Below, piece after piece: positions 33,553-41,938 of a stretch of DNA of 64,000 nucleotides. The position numbers and the translations under genes are program-made. The stretch spans positions 29,036 through 93,035 of the forward strand of contig CANQWD010000010.1 in the NCBI GenBank assembly GCA_947627465.1, written 5' to 3'. The notes beneath the pieces are model-generated. The model ran no database searches and was not told the origin of the DNA. It was given only the letters and a program-made list of their open reading frames with translations. Source of the DNA: an uncultured Clostridia bacterium (lineage in GTDB: Bacteria; Bacillota; Clostridia; Oscillospirales; Ruminococcaceae). Positions within the stretch are counted from its first letter, which is position 1, and the number at the start of each line of letters is the position of its first letter.

Positions 33553-33607
33553 CCCGGTAAGTCAAAAATACCCTCGCAAAGCGAGGGTATTTTTGACTTA
33601 CCGGGTG
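33551..33607. terminator. 27-bp perfect inverted repeat after tRNA-Ser
   Basis: Two 27-nt arms (33551-33577 and 33581-33607) pair perfectly around an aaa loop. The core accctcgcaaagcgagggt plus atttttga works as a terminator for the tRNA; the arms extend far beyond what termination needs. Confidence 0.85.
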
Positions 33608-33653
33608 GCGTTGTCTGCGCCGCTTCGCGGCTTGACGGCGCTCATCGCTGGGC

Positions 33654-33712
33654 GCGTTTTTCACTTCGCGGACTTCGTCCGCGGTTTCGCAAAGCGAAAT
33701 CGTGAAAAACGC
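33654..33712. repeat. Compact nested palindrome E (three-way junction)
   Basis: Outer arms gcgtttttcac / gtgaaaaacgc (perfect 11 bp) enclose two complete hairpins, cgcggac-ttc-gtccgcg and tttcgc-aaa-gcgaaa. It is the most compact version of the architecture seen in elements A to D. Confidence 0.8.
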
Positions 33713-33884
33713 TTAGGGTTGCTCCACCCTCCTTGCGCTGCTTTTTCGAAGTTAGCCGAGAAAATCTTTTTGTTAAACGCAATGGCTTTCGCGGCTCAAC
33801 TTCGGCGAACCGCGAAAGCTCATTACTAGCACTGTGTTGCTTTTTTTGTGTTTGCCGAAAAATCTTTTTGGCAACGATGTCACA

Positions 33885-33931
33885 GTTGAACAAATAATCC
33901 CTCGGCTTTGCCGAGGGATTATTTGTTCAAC
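33885..33931. terminator. 22-bp perfect inverted repeat, possible terminator of the minus-strand operon
   Basis: gttgaacaaataatccctcg... and its mirror pair perfectly over 22 bp with a ttt loop. The T-rich outer arm on either strand could end transcription both ways. Confidence 0.7.
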
Positions 33932-34039
33932 GCAATAGCGCTCATCTGCGCCGTTTCGCGGTTTGACAAGCACTCATTGCTTGCGTCATTTTGCTTGCGG
34001 GGTTTTAAAAGTGACGGATAAAAAATTTTGGTTACGAAA

Positions 34040-35089
34040 TCACAGCGGAACGCTGCCCGTATCGATCCCTTTTATAAATTGATTAAGCTCCGCCGCCATT
34101 TCAGCTTGCTCGGTAGCTCTCGGGTGACCGCAGGTCGCGGCGGCGTTTCTGGAAAAGCGAAAGCGCATAACACGTTCACTGTTTATTTCAGTGCAGATCT
34201 CGTCGAGCACCTCGTCCCAAACAGCCTCGTGACTAAGCACCGTAAGCGTGAGAATGAACCGCGCGTCGGGATATTTACCCATAAGATCGCGAAGTATTTC
34301 GATGTACTTGTCTTTCCACATACGGCGGTAGTCGGGGCGTTTTACGCAGTCCGGGTCGGGGTGGTTATCGTTTTGCCCGATAGCGAAAATCACGAAGTCG
34401 GGAGTAAACCGAGAAAAATCCCATGTTTTCCGCGTGTAGTACGGCGTATAAGCCAGCTTGTCGTAAACGCTCTCCATTCCTGTCAGATTTTCCGCGCAGA
34501 ACCAGCCCGTGCCGTCAAGAAGCGCTATTCCGCCCTGCGCTATGTCATGAACTCGCGCGTTCAGCATTCTTCCGAGAATTTGCGGATAGGCAAAATACGC
34601 GTTGTCAAACTTGTTCGCGTGCCCCTCGGGGTCGGTCTGCCCCTCGTAATAAAGAGCCTCGGTGACCTCTCCCGCCGAAACGCTGTCGCCGTAGACCTCG
34701 ATATTCACAGCGTAGTCGTGCTTACACGGGATAAGCTCGCCGTCCGTTTTTAGAGAACAGAACTCGAAATATTCGTGCCCCGCCATAGTTTTGATTATTT
34801 GCAGATCGTGTTCGCCGTTTTCGAGATCTTCCGCGAGAACATATTCCTCGTCCGCGTCCGTTTCTTTAAAGAATATCTTTTTGAAAACTCCGTCCACAAG
34901 CGCACCGAAATGCGTTTCCGGCTGAAACGGAATGTTCTTTAAAACGACCGAAACGCGCGTTCCCGTAAACCGCGTTTTAATGTTGCTTCCCGCCCAGATG
35001 AACATGGGGCGGAGCGGGTCGTCGAAGTCAATTCTGCCCATATATTCGAGGGCTTTGTTGTCGGGCGTATATACGTTAAATGTGCTCAT
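34040..35089 (-). CDS. SGNH/GDSL-type esterase, carbohydrate esterase family 2-like
   Basis: 349 residues without a signal peptide, so probably cytoplasmic. An N-terminal jelly-roll domain (about 1-125) precedes a SGNH hydrolase domain: IEVYGDSVSAGEV holds the nucleophilic Ser, QGGIALLDGTG and FAIGQNDNHPDPD the oxyanion Gly and Asn, and GHPRATEQAEMA the catalytic His. The two-domain order is that of CE2 deacetylases acting on acetylated glycans. It is the last gene of a minus-strand run, 26 bp after the GNAT gene. Substrate is unknown. Confidence 0.85.
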   Translation of the reverse strand: MSTFNVYTPDNKALEYMGRIDFDDPLRPMFIWAGSNIKTRFTGTRVSVVLKNIPFQPETHFGALVDGVFKKIFFKETDADEEYVLAEDLENGEHDLQIIKTMAGHEYFEFCSLKTDGELIPCKHDYAVNIEVYGDSVSAGEVTEALYYEGQTDPEGHANKFDNAYFAYPQILGRMLNARVHDIAQGGIALLDGTGWFCAENLTGMESVYDKLAYTPYYTRKTWDFSRFTPDFVIFAIGQNDNHPDPDCVKRPDYRRMWKDKYIEILRDLMGKYPDARFILTLTVLSHEAVWDEVLDEICTEINSERVMRFRFSRNAAATCGHPRATEQAEMAAELNQFIKGIDTGSVPL

Positions 35090-35115
35090 TTAAATCACCT
35101 AACCTTGTAAAATTT

Positions 35116-35565
35116 TTATGTATCATCCGTATATCTCATAATTTGCGCGCGGGGCTTAAATCCGTATTTTTCATAGAGATGAACAGCTTCGTTTCCTGCG
35201 ATGACTTTCAGTTCCACCGCCTTAATGCCCGCGCTGCGAAAAGAGTTCATTGCCCAATCCAAAAGGCTTTTGCCGAAACCTTTTCCGCGGTATTCCTTTA
35301 AAATGACCAGATAAGCGAGATATCCGCATTTTGGGTCGAGGTCGATTTTGGAAAAACCGACTATCTTTCCGTCTTCCTCAATTACCGCGATTTTTGAGAA
35401 ACCCGATGAGATGTCTTTCTTTAGATCTTCAAGCACCTTGTCGTGCGGATCTATTGGATAAACGCCCTTGTGGTAAAGCGATACGCTGTTGTGGTGTTCC
35501 GCCAGAGCTTCAAGACACTCGCGGAGTTTTGAAATTTCATTGACATTATTCATTTCGCGCAGCAT
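35116..35565 (-). CDS. GNAT-family N-acetyltransferase
   Basis: 149 residues. The acetyl-CoA loop is YLVILKEYRGKGFGKSLLDWAM, followed by KVIAGNEAVHLYEKYGFKPRA, the typical GNAT C-terminal strand-helix. The track ORF starts far inside hemW; the ATG at 35565 (MLREMNNVNE) has ggagggg upstream and overlaps the hemW end by 20 bp, pointing to translational coupling. The acceptor substrate cannot be inferred. Confidence 0.85.
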   Translation of the reverse strand: MLREMNNVNEISKLRECLEALAEHHNSVSLYHKGVYPIDPHDKVLEDLKKDISSGFSKIAVIEEDGKIVGFSKIDLDPKCGYLAYLVILKEYRGKGFGKSLLDWAMNSFRSAGIKAVELKVIAGNEAVHLYEKYGFKPRAQIMRYTDDT

Positions 35566-36625
35566 TTTTCCCCTCCAAATGCGACAAAAGCGTCGCAATA
35601 ATTTCATTTGACACCAAAAATCCATTTGGCGTAAGCGACAATCTGCCGTTTTCAATTTTGTAATAATTTTTCGGAATAAGCGGCAGAAAGTTTTCGACTT
35701 TTCGCCAAAGCGTTTCCGGAATGCCCTCGCAGAGCCGCAGCCCGAGCATTATACGTTCTTCAAGTTCATTCGGGTTTTCGTCCGTGACGATTTCAAGTTG
35801 ATGTTCGCTTGAAATAAACTCGCGGATATCGCGCTTCACCGCGAACCGCCGTCCTTTATAAAATGAGTGCGCCGCCGCGCCTATTCCGAGATATTCCTCG
35901 CGCCGCCAGTATTTGAGATTGTGACGGCTTTGAAATTTTGCCTTTGCGAAATTGCTTATTTCGTATTGCTTAAAGCCCGCGTTTTCAAGTAAACTCACCG
36001 CCGAGAGATAAAGCTCCGCCGTTTCGTCTTCGCTTGGGAGATTTTCGGGCGGATTTTTCCCGAAAACAGTGTTCGGTTCAATTTTGAGAAGATACGCGGA
36101 AACGTGTGTTATCGGAAGTTCCGCGAGACTTTTTACGGAGCGTTTCAGCGTTTCGGCGGTCTGATTTGGCACGGCAATCATTAAATCGGCGGAAATATCG
36201 GAAAAGCCTATGCTGTCAGCCATGAGTATCGCCAGCCGCGCCTGCTCGAACGTATGAGAACGTCCGAGCGCTTTCAATTCGCAGTCGTTCGCCGACTGAA
36301 CGCCCACCGAGAGCCTGTTCACGCCGCATTCGTGCAGAATTTTCAGCGTTTCCTCATCCATTTCGAGAGGGTTACATTCAACCGTTATTTCCGCGCCGCT
36401 TTTTATTTCACATTCCGCGAGTATTTGAAGAATATGTCGTGCCATAAGAATTGGAGTTCCGCCGCCGAAATATACCGTGTCGTATTCCTCGTTATAGTAA
36501 TGAATATTGCGGATAACCGCTTTTGCGTATTCTTCCGCCAACTCCTCGCGGTAGCCAACCGAGTAAAAGTCGCAGTACGGGCACTTTTTTCGGCAGAACG
36601 GAACGTGAATATAAAGCCCCGCCAT
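35546..36625 (-). CDS. hemW: Radical SAM protein HemW (heme chaperone, coproporphyrinogen III oxidase-like)
   Basis: 359 residues. LYIHVPFCRKKCPYCDFYS carries the CxxxCxxC iron-sulfur motif at the very N-terminus; YFGGGTPIL, NRLSVGVQS and YEISNFAKAKFQSRHNLKYWRREEYLGIGAAAHSF are HemW/HemN family blocks. Without the extra N-terminal region of HemN, it is more likely the heme-handling HemW than a true oxidase. ATG 36625 was chosen over the track start because MAGLYIHVPFC is the family N-terminus. In many Firmicutes hemW follows lepA, as here. Confidence 0.92.
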   Translation of the reverse strand: MAGLYIHVPFCRKKCPYCDFYSVGYREELAEEYAKAVIRNIHYYNEEYDTVYFGGGTPILMARHILQILAECEIKSGAEITVECNPLEMDEETLKILHECGVNRLSVGVQSANDCELKALGRSHTFEQARLAILMADSIGFSDISADLMIAVPNQTAETLKRSVKSLAELPITHVSAYLLKIEPNTVFGKNPPENLPSEDETAELYLSAVSLLENAGFKQYEISNFAKAKFQSRHNLKYWRREEYLGIGAAAHSFYKGRRFAVKRDIREFISSEHQLEIVTDENPNELEERIMLGLRLCEGIPETLWRKVENFLPLIPKNYYKIENGRLSLTPNGFLVSNEIIATLLSHLEGKNAARNE

Positions 36626-36685
36626 TTTATCGCCGTCCTTTACGTAAAAAAGCGTCAAGTTTTTGGGGCTTGACGCCTTTGGATT

Positions 36686-36820
36686 TTAGTCTTCTAAGGT
36701 TTTTTGAAGATTGTCGATTAATTTCTTTAATTTCGGGTTTGGGTTTTCTTCATAGATTTCTTTAAGAGTTTCAAGCGTTACACGAATAAAAGCTTTGAAT
36801 TGGCTGTCTGTTTGTCCCAT
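36686..36820 (-). CDS. Tiny helical protein, 44 aa, member 3 of a tandem trio
   Basis: Below the ORF-track cut-off. aggaggtg lies 7 bp before an ATG; the product reads MGQTDSQFKAFIRVTLETL...KLIDNLQKTLED, a charged amphipathic helix pair. It resembles the 56-aa neighbour (MSETDRQYE..., TLKDI, KLIDKKMQT), and the upstream tcacctcctgaaatcacttt string is also repeated, so the genes arose by duplication. Similar tiny proteins beginning MTxxQFK occur in Clostridial mobile elements; function unknown. Confidence 0.65.
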   Translation of the reverse strand: MGQTDSQFKAFIRVTLETLKEIYEENPNPKLKKLIDNLQKTLED

Positions 36821-36864
36821 TTTTTCACCTCCTGAAATCACTTTCGGTTAATCTTTTCGACAGT

Positions 36865-37035
36865 TTAGTCGGGGAGTTCGGTTGGCTGCAATTTCAATTT
36901 AATGGTTTGCATTTTTTTGTCAATCAGCTTTACTGTTTCGACTGCGTTTTCCTCTTTTGCCATATCTCTGATGTCTTTAAGCGTCATATATTCATCTATC
37001 AGTCTGCCTTCGTATTGTCTGTCGGTCTCGCTCAT
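36865..37035 (-). CDS. Tiny helical protein, 56 aa, member 2 of a tandem trio
   Basis: Not in the ORF track. aggaggtgaggga precedes the ATG. The product opens MSETDRQYEGRLIDEYMTLKD and ends LKLQPTELPD; it is mostly charged helix with no Cys and no span. The N-terminus M(G/S)xTD(S/R)Q(F/Y) and the later KLID are shared with the 44-aa neighbour. It sits between lepA and hemW on the same strand and is likely co-transcribed. Confidence 0.65.
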   Translation of the reverse strand: MSETDRQYEGRLIDEYMTLKDIRDMAKEENAVETVKLIDKKMQTIKLKLQPTELPD

Positions 37036-37054
37036 TTCCCTCACCTCCTAAAAA

Positions 37055-37201
37055 TCACTTTTGGTTTTCGCATATTTCGGCGTATTTTTCCACCAACTCC
37101 TTAAAATCCTCGAGAGTAGTACAGCTTTGCAATTCGTTTAAAAACTTTTGTTGTTCAAGCTGTCTTGCCAGCCGCTCGATTGTTTCAGCGTTGTTTGGCA
37201 C
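37055..37201 (-). CDS. Tiny helical protein, 48 aa, member 1 of a tandem trio
   Basis: Not in the ORF track. A gggggtga site lies before a GTG start; the product reads MPNNAETIERLARQLEQQKF and ends EKYAEICENQK. It is helical and charged, and like the other two has length, spacing and strong ribosome site of a real gene, though similarity to them is weaker. It begins 55 bp after the lepA stop. Confidence 0.55.
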   Translation of the reverse strand: MPNNAETIERLARQLEQQKFLNELQSCTTLEDFKELVEKYAEICENQK

Positions 37202-37256
37202 AAAATCACCCCCTGTTTACTTTAATTATAACAAAGATTTCCCAAATTGTCAAGGC

Positions 37257-39065
37257 TTATTCGTCGTCCAATTTCAGCACCGCCATAAACGCTTCCTGCG
37301 GCACTTCCACCGTACCGAACCGGCGCATACGCTTTTTGCCCTCTTTTTGCTTTTCAAGGAGTTTTTTCTTTCGCGTGATGTCGCCGCCGTAGCACTTCGC
37401 CAGAACGTCTTTTCGCAATGCCTTTATCGTCTCCCGCGCGATTATTTTGCCGCCGATGCACGCCTGAATGGGTATCTCAAACAATTGCCGCGGGATATGC
37501 TCTTTAAGTTTTTCCGCCATTTTGCGTGCTCTGTCGTAGGCTCTGTCCGCGTGGACGATAAACGACAGCGCGTCTATAACCTCGCCGTTCAGCATTATAT
37601 CAAGCTTTACGAGCTTAGACGGCGCGAAGCCCATCATCTCGTAGTCGTAGCTGGCGTAGCCGCGCGTGCGGGATTTCAATGCGTCAAAGAAGTCGTAAAC
37701 TATCTCGTTGAGCGGCAGTTCGTAATGCAAGTCCACACGAGTTTGGTCGATGTACTTCATATCCTTAAACACTCCGCGCCTGTTTTGACAAAGCTCCATA
37801 ATGCCGCCTACATAGTCGCTCGGCGCGTAAACATGCGCGTTCACCATAGGCTCGTAAGCTTGCTTTATCAGCGTTGTGTCGGGGAAGTTGAACGGGTTAT
37901 CTATCATCTTGACTTCGCCGTCCGTAAGCTCAATCTTGTAGACTACCGAGGGCGCGGTCGTGATAATGTCGAGGTCGTACTCGCGCTCGATACGCTCCTG
38001 CACCACGTCCATGTGAAGAAGCCCCAAAAATCCGCAGCGGAAACCGAAGCCCAGCGCTACTGAGCTTTCCGGCTCGAACGACAGCGACGCGTCGTTGAGC
38101 TGTAATTTTTCGAGAGCGTCCCGCAAATCGGGATATTTCGCGCCGTCGGCGGGGTAAATTCCGCTGAACACCATGGGATTTACCTCGCGGTAGCCCGCTA
38201 AAGGCTCGGCGGCGGGATTTGTCGCCGAAGTCACCGTGTCTCCGACTTTCGTGTCTCCAATGGACTTTATAGAAGCCGCGATATAGCCGACTTCTCCCGC
38301 GCGGAGTTCCGAACAAGGAACAAGTTCGGTTGCTCCCATATAACCGACTTCTACAGTCGTAAACTCCGCGTTTGAAGCCATCATTCTTATCTTATCACCC
38401 GCTTTTATACAGCCCTCTTTCACGCGGACATAGACGATAACGCCTTTGTAGCTGTCGTAGTAGCTGTCGAAGATCAAGGCTTTCAGCGGCTTTTCGGTAT
38501 CGCCTTTCGGCGCGGGAATTTTCTTGACGATCTCCTCCATAACCGCGTGGATGTTCGTTCCCATTTTCGCGGAGATCTCGGGTGCGTCCATAGCTTCAAT
38601 GCCTATGACATTTTCAATTTCCTCTTTGACAACCTGCGGCTGAGCCGAGGGCAAGTCGATTTTGTTGACTACGGGCACGACTTCCAAATCGTTTTCCACG
38701 GCGAGATAGGTGTTGGCGAGGGTCTGCGCTTCAATGCCCTGAGAAGCGTCCACTATCAGAATAGCGCCCTCGCAGGCGACCAGCGACCGCGACACCTCGT
38801 AGTTAAAGTCAACGTGACCGGGCGTGTCTATAAGATTGAAAATGTAGTCCTCGCCGTCGTCAGCTTTGTATTTCAGACGAACGGCGCGCGCTTTAATCGT
38901 AATTCCGCGCTCTCGCTCGATGTCCATATTGTCGAGAAGCTGCTCCTCCATATCGCGCAGAGCCACTGTTTCGGTCTGCTCCAAGATCCTGTCGGCGAGC
39001 GTGGACTTTCCGTGGTCTATATGCGCTATTATGCAGAAATTGCGTATTTTACTTAAATAATCCAA
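37257..39065 (-). CDS. lepA: Elongation factor 4 (LepA GTPase)
   Basis: 602 residues, full length. The GTPase domain opens [23 protein letters not shown], with [16 protein letters not shown] and VNKIDLPSA; domain II and the EF-G-like domains follow ([22 protein letters not shown]), and the LepA-specific C-terminal domain ends [20 protein letters not shown]. It acts on ribosomes. The start codon is TTG, about 10 bp after ggagg. It lies 15 bp downstream of the DUF3592-like gene. Confidence 0.97.
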   Translation of the reverse strand: MDYLSKIRNFCIIAHIDHGKSTLADRILEQTETVALRDMEEQLLDNMDIERERGITIKARAVRLKYKADDGEDYIFNLIDTPGHVDFNYEVSRSLVACEGAILIVDASQGIEAQTLANTYLAVENDLEVVPVVNKIDLPSAQPQVVKEEIENVIGIEAMDAPEISAKMGTNIHAVMEEIVKKIPAPKGDTEKPLKALIFDSYYDSYKGVIVYVRVKEGCIKAGDKIRMMASNAEFTTVEVGYMGATELVPCSELRAGEVGYIAASIKSIGDTKVGDTVTSATNPAAEPLAGYREVNPMVFSGIYPADGAKYPDLRDALEKLQLNDASLSFEPESSVALGFGFRCGFLGLLHMDVVQERIEREYDLDIITTAPSVVYKIELTDGEVKMIDNPFNFPDTTLIKQAYEPMVNAHVYAPSDYVGGIMELCQNRRGVFKDMKYIDQTRVDLHYELPLNEIVYDFFDALKSRTRGYASYDYEMMGFAPSKLVKLDIMLNGEVIDALSFIVHADRAYDRARKMAEKLKEHIPRQLFEIPIQACIGGKIIARETIKALRKDVLAKCYGGDITRKKKLLEKQKEGKKRMRRFGTVEVPQEAFMAVLKLDDE

Positions 39066-39080
39066 ATGAATAACCTCCGT

Positions 39081-39536
39081 TTATTTTTCTAAATAAAATG
39101 CAATAAAAATTGAGGGTACCAATATAACGGCAAGAGCTATCAGCACTTTCCACCAAAGATTTTTACCGTATTTAAGCTGACAGTCCGCGATACTGTCCTG
39201 CGGATTTTGACTGTCGTAATGCAGCGCGATCTTGTCTCCCGCCTTGCCGATATTCCGCTGCCATTGAAAAGAGGCGGTGCGGCGCTGCCCCCAATTATCG
39301 GTATAGGAGTAGGTTACTATATAGTAATCAGGTACTTCATATCCCCCGGAATAATCATCGCTTCCGCGGACATATTCCGTCTTGTCGATTATTCCCATTA
39401 CTTTAACGGGCTTTTTAAAGCGCTTGTAAATTTTTGTATGATAGGTGCATATAAAAATTATGATACCGATAAACAGTATAAGCATCAACACCCCTATCGA
39501 GACTATTATTGCAAGTCCAAGCTGATGATCGTTCAT
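39081..39536 (-). CDS. DUF3592-like membrane protein
   Basis: 151 residues. Two spans (LAIIVSIGVLMLILFIGIIIFIC near the N-terminus and WWKVLIALAVILVPSIFIAFYL at the C-terminus) bracket a beta-rich domain: VKVMGIIDKTEYVRGSDDY, YIVTYSYTDNWGQRRTASFQW and KAGDKIALHYDSQNPQDS, the DUF3592 pattern. Function of the family is unknown. ttaaggaga precedes the ATG. Short gaps on both sides place it in one operon with lepA. Confidence 0.75.
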   Translation of the reverse strand: MNDHQLGLAIIVSIGVLMLILFIGIIIFICTYHTKIYKRFKKPVKVMGIIDKTEYVRGSDDYSGGYEVPDYYIVTYSYTDNWGQRRTASFQWQRNIGKAGDKIALHYDSQNPQDSIADCQLKYGKNLWWKVLIALAVILVPSIFIAFYLEK

Positions 39537-39547
39537 AAATTATCTCC

Positions 39548-40174
39548 TTAATTATCCTCGTCATATTCGCTGTCAAGATAATGCTCAAGCCGTTCGAGCT
39601 TATCCAGAAACTCGTCCTCTTCCTCCCAGTCGGGCAGGTCGAACGCTTTCCAGTTATCGTTTTTAAGAAGCTGTCTTATTACGTAGAGGTCGTTTTTGCG
39701 CTTTGTGGTGCTTTCCTCGAAGTCGCGCAGCGGAGCGCAAACTCCGTATTCGCCCTCAAGTCTGTATATTATAAATTCTCCGAACTGGTAAACGTTAAGC
39801 CCCGTTTTGTTAAGCAAAGTTTTCACTGTGGTGTTATCCATATTAAGCGGCGTTTCGTTCAGCGTGAACATCGCGAGCGGAGCGTCGGAATAATGGATCT
39901 TGTCGTGTTCCGAGCCGACTTTTTTGTAGCGGCTTTCGTCAAATTCAAAATCGTCCGGCATAAGATAATAGTGGCTTGCGGGGTTTTGATAGCACTGTAC
40001 CACAGTAAATTTATCATTGCCGTATTCCTTTTTGTAAACAGTATCTTTCGGCTCGTAGAATATGCCGATAACGAACTTTATCGCAAATATGAAAATGCCC
40101 GTGCTCACCAATACTATCAGCATTGGCAGGCATTTCAGAAACGCGTTTTTTGCTTTTTGTTTTGTAATTGCCAT
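39548..40174 (-). CDS. Single-span membrane protein, unknown
   Basis: 208 residues. A basic N-terminus (MAITKQKAKNAFLK) and one span (CLPMLIVLVSTGIFIFAIKFVIGIF) precede a soluble domain of about 170 residues rich in Tyr, Asp and Glu, ending with an acidic tail (DEFLDKLERLEHYLDSEYDEDN). No known domain recognised. It starts 4 bp after the gene at 40179..40607, with aggagtga as ribosome site, so translation of the pair is probably coupled. Confidence 0.65.
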   Translation of the reverse strand: MAITKQKAKNAFLKCLPMLIVLVSTGIFIFAIKFVIGIFYEPKDTVYKKEYGNDKFTVVQCYQNPASHYYLMPDDFEFDESRYKKVGSEHDKIHYSDAPLAMFTLNETPLNMDNTTVKTLLNKTGLNVYQFGEFIIYRLEGEYGVCAPLRDFEESTTKRKNDLYVIRQLLKNDNWKAFDLPDWEEEDEFLDKLERLEHYLDSEYDEDN

Positions 40175-40178
40175 TTTA

Positions 40179-40607
40179 TCACTCCTGAAACCAAGCGTCC
40201 TCGGTGAATTCGTTCCAACGGTACAGAACCTCGGCGCACATAAATTCGAGTGTGCAGAAGCCCGCGTCTTTGTTATCCTTAAAGGCGTCGCAAGCTAACG
40301 TTACCGAATTGATAAGACGCCTGAAGTCCAACACCCAAAGCTCCTGTTCCGACAGGTTTTCCATGGCGAGCGTTTTTGTGCCGCCGTCGCTGTAAAGCTC
40401 GCCCGAGACGTATGCCGCGCCTTTCAGAACCACCTCGGATTTTCCGGTTCGTTTATGCCGTCCGGTATCGTTTTGCGGATTGTCCGCGAACACATCGAAG
40501 CCGTCGTCAAATTCGCAGATAATGTCCTTACCGAACGCCCAACGGCTTATCTCGCAGTCATGCAGCGAGACGCTGCCGCAGTCGTCGGAAACGAAGCTCC
40601 AATCCAC
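40179..40607 (-). CDS. Hypothetical soluble protein, 142 aa
   Basis: MDWSFVSDDCGSVSLHDCEISRWAFGKDIICEFDDGFDVFADNPQN suggests a beta-rich N-terminal half of a kind often found in small immunity-like or ligand-binding proteins, but no family is recognised. The C-terminal part (LEFMCAEVLYRWNEFTEDAWFQE) is helical. Ribosome site aggag is present. A TATAAT on the minus strand at 40640-40645 with a poor -35 could start the whole minus-strand run toward lepA and hemW. Confidence 0.6.
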   Translation of the reverse strand: MDWSFVSDDCGSVSLHDCEISRWAFGKDIICEFDDGFDVFADNPQNDTGRHKRTGKSEVVLKGAAYVSGELYSDGGTKTLAMENLSEQELWVLDFRRLINSVTLACDAFKDNKDAGFCTLEFMCAEVLYRWNEFTEDAWFQE

Positions 40608-40790
40608 ATCATCAACTCCTATTTTACATATACATACTTATTATAGCATATTTTGAAGTGTTTGAAAAGTACTTTTTTATATTTTTACACTTTTTTCAAT
40701 GCTTGTTACATGGAATTGTGTCGATACCGGTGAATTCGTTCTGCATAGTTGTACGAAAACGGCTGATTTTATACGAAACCTCCGCGCTTC

Positions 40791-40844
40791 AAAAAAACGG
40801 AAATCCCGCACTGTAAAGCCGTTTAGCTTAACAATGCGGGATTT
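40791..40844 (-). terminator. Terminator of tRNA-Gly
   Basis: aaatcccgcactgt pairs with acaatgcgggattt (one mismatch) across a 16-nt loop; on the minus strand the stem is followed by ccgttttttt. Confidence 0.85.
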
Positions 40845-40859
40845 TCGTGTTATTCTGTT

Positions 40860-40933
40860 TGGAGCGGATAATGGGAGTCGAACCCACCACCTCAGCTTGG
40901 GAAGCTAATGTTTTACCGATAAACTATATCCGC
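40860..40933 (-). tRNA. tRNA-Gly(TCC)
   Basis: Read on the minus strand: acceptor gcggata / tatccgc, D-arm, anticodon stem gctt-ccca-agc with anticodon TCC, T-arm gtgggttcgactcccat, discriminator T and encoded CCA. No second tRNA adjoins it. Confidence 0.93.
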
Positions 40934-40987
40934 AAATCGAACTAAGAACAAACCGGAGCATTTTTGCTGTAAGTTTGCTGCTTTTTC

Positions 40988-41016
40988 ATTATATCATAAT
41001 GTTTCGAAAATGTCAA
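40988..41016 (-). promoter_or_regulatory. Consensus promoter of tRNA-Gly
   Basis: Minus strand TTGACA, 17-bp spacer, TATAAT, about 55 bp before the tRNA. The remainder of the 568-bp gap 40608-41175 holds only the two opposite promoters, the tRNA and its terminator. Confidence 0.9.
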
Positions 41017-41093
41017 GTGGCAAACGAAAAAAACATTGATTATCGAAAAATCGGAAAGTTTTCTGTAAATTTTGATCTGAGCTTGACAACAAC

Positions 41094-41122
41094 TTGACAA
41101 CAAAAGGAAAAAGTATTATAAT
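41094..41122 (+). promoter_or_regulatory. Consensus sigma-A promoter
   Basis: TTGACA, 17-bp spacer, TATAAT. A second TTGACA lies 11 bp upstream (41083), too far for the same -10 box. Confidence 0.85.
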
Positions 41123-41175
41123 ATATGTATGTGTAATATTACGCGGCGGAGCCGTTTTTGAAAGGACGATCAAGA

Positions 41176-41784
41176 ATGAACTTGGAAAAATTGAAAGGTC
41201 TTCGCAGAAATTTGCTGCTGCTCTCTATGCTGGAGCTTGTGTGCGGACTGTTTATGATTGTGATGAACGACAAATCACTGGAGATACTTATAGTCGTGCT
41301 GGGAATTACCGCCGCGTCATACGGGATTATCAACTTTTTCGCATGGCTTATAAAAAAGGATAAGGACAGCCCCGCGGGAGCGGTCATTATTTTGATAATG
41401 GGGATTATAGCGGGCGCGCTGTTAATAGTCTTTACAAAGCACATAACATCGTTCTTCGCGCTTATCGCGGGGATATTGGCGGGCGTGTTCGGACTTATTA
41501 AGCTGCCGAATATGGCGAGCATAAAAAAAGCGGGCTTTGAGAAATGGTGGGTGATCCTGCTGCTTATTCTCGTGATAGTCGGAATGGGAATTATTATCGG
41601 TTTGAACGCGTTCGCCGAGGGGTTTGTGCCCACGGCGTCCGTACTGTTGGGTGTTGCGTTGATTTTAGGCTGCGCCGCGGATATCTTCGCAATGGCGGGC
41701 ACAAGCAACATTCAAAAGCAGCTTGTCGCTATTGAAGCCGAGATCGACGCCGACGGCGAGGAAAAACTTAACGAAAAGAAATAA
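41176..41784 (+). CDS. HdeD/DUF308-like membrane protein
   Basis: 202 residues with six spans arranged in three hairpin pairs, the pattern of the HdeD/DUF308 family (LLLLSMLELVCGLFMIVM, ILIVVLGITAASYGIINFFAWLI, AVIILIMGIIAGALLIVF, FFALIAGILAGVFGLIKL, WWVILLLILVIVGMGIIIGL, SVLLGVALILGCAADIFAM). A charged cytoplasmic tail follows (IEAEIDADGEEKLNEKK). ATG 41176, with aaagga upstream, was preferred to the TTG at 41158. It is monocistronic: own promoter and terminator. Role unknown. Confidence 0.75.
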   Translation: MNLEKLKGLRRNLLLLSMLELVCGLFMIVMNDKSLEILIVVLGITAASYGIINFFAWLIKKDKDSPAGAVIILIMGIIAGALLIVFTKHITSFFALIAGILAGVFGLIKLPNMASIKKAGFEKWWVILLLILVIVGMGIIIGLNAFAEGFVPTASVLLGVALILGCAADIFAMAGTSNIQKQLVAIEAEIDADGEEKLNEKK

Positions 41785-41801
41785 GGTTATAACTTAAATA
41801 G

Positions 41802-41847
41802 CTCCGTTCGCTTGTTCGAGATAAAGTGAACGGAGTTTTGGCTTTTG
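41802..41847 (+). terminator. Terminator after the DUF308-like gene
   Basis: ctccgttc pairs with gaacggag, followed by ttttggctttt. Confidence 0.75.
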
Positions 41848-41850
41848 GTA

Positions 41851-41879
41851 TTGACATTTTGTGTAAAATATGGTATAAT
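41851..41879 (+). promoter_or_regulatory. Consensus sigma-A promoter of murT
   Basis: TTGACA, 17-bp spacer, TATAAT, 60 bp before the murT start; the preceding terminator tail abuts the -35 box. Confidence 0.88.
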
Positions 41880-41938
41880 ATAAGATATTGTGCGAAAATA
41901 ATCCGCGCAGATTTCATAAGCGGAGGTCAAAAAAGCTA

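Larger units (their letters stand above)
33608..34039. other. Palindrome-rich non-coding stretch
   Basis: No ORF here has a ribosome site, family resemblance or sensible composition; the 78-aa plus-strand and the two minus-strand track ORFs are shadows of repeats. The words ctgcgccg(c/t)ttcgcgg(c/t)ttgac followed by gctcat occur near 33616 and 33944, and aacgcaatggc...gctcat near 33777, so the stretch seems built from degenerate repeated units. It separates convergent transcripts. Confidence 0.6.

Noticed and set aside
33593-33829. 78-aa plus-strand ORF and two minus-strand ORFs after tRNA-Ser
   Set aside because: They run through palindromic repeats, lack ribosome sites and have repeat-derived composition.
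33551-33931. CRISPR-like array of repeated palindromes
   Set aside because: Repeats are not identical, not evenly spaced, and no cas genes are near.
41083-41099. Duplicate TTGACA before the DUF308-like gene as a second promoter
   Set aside because: The upstream box is 28 bp from the -10 element, outside usable spacing.
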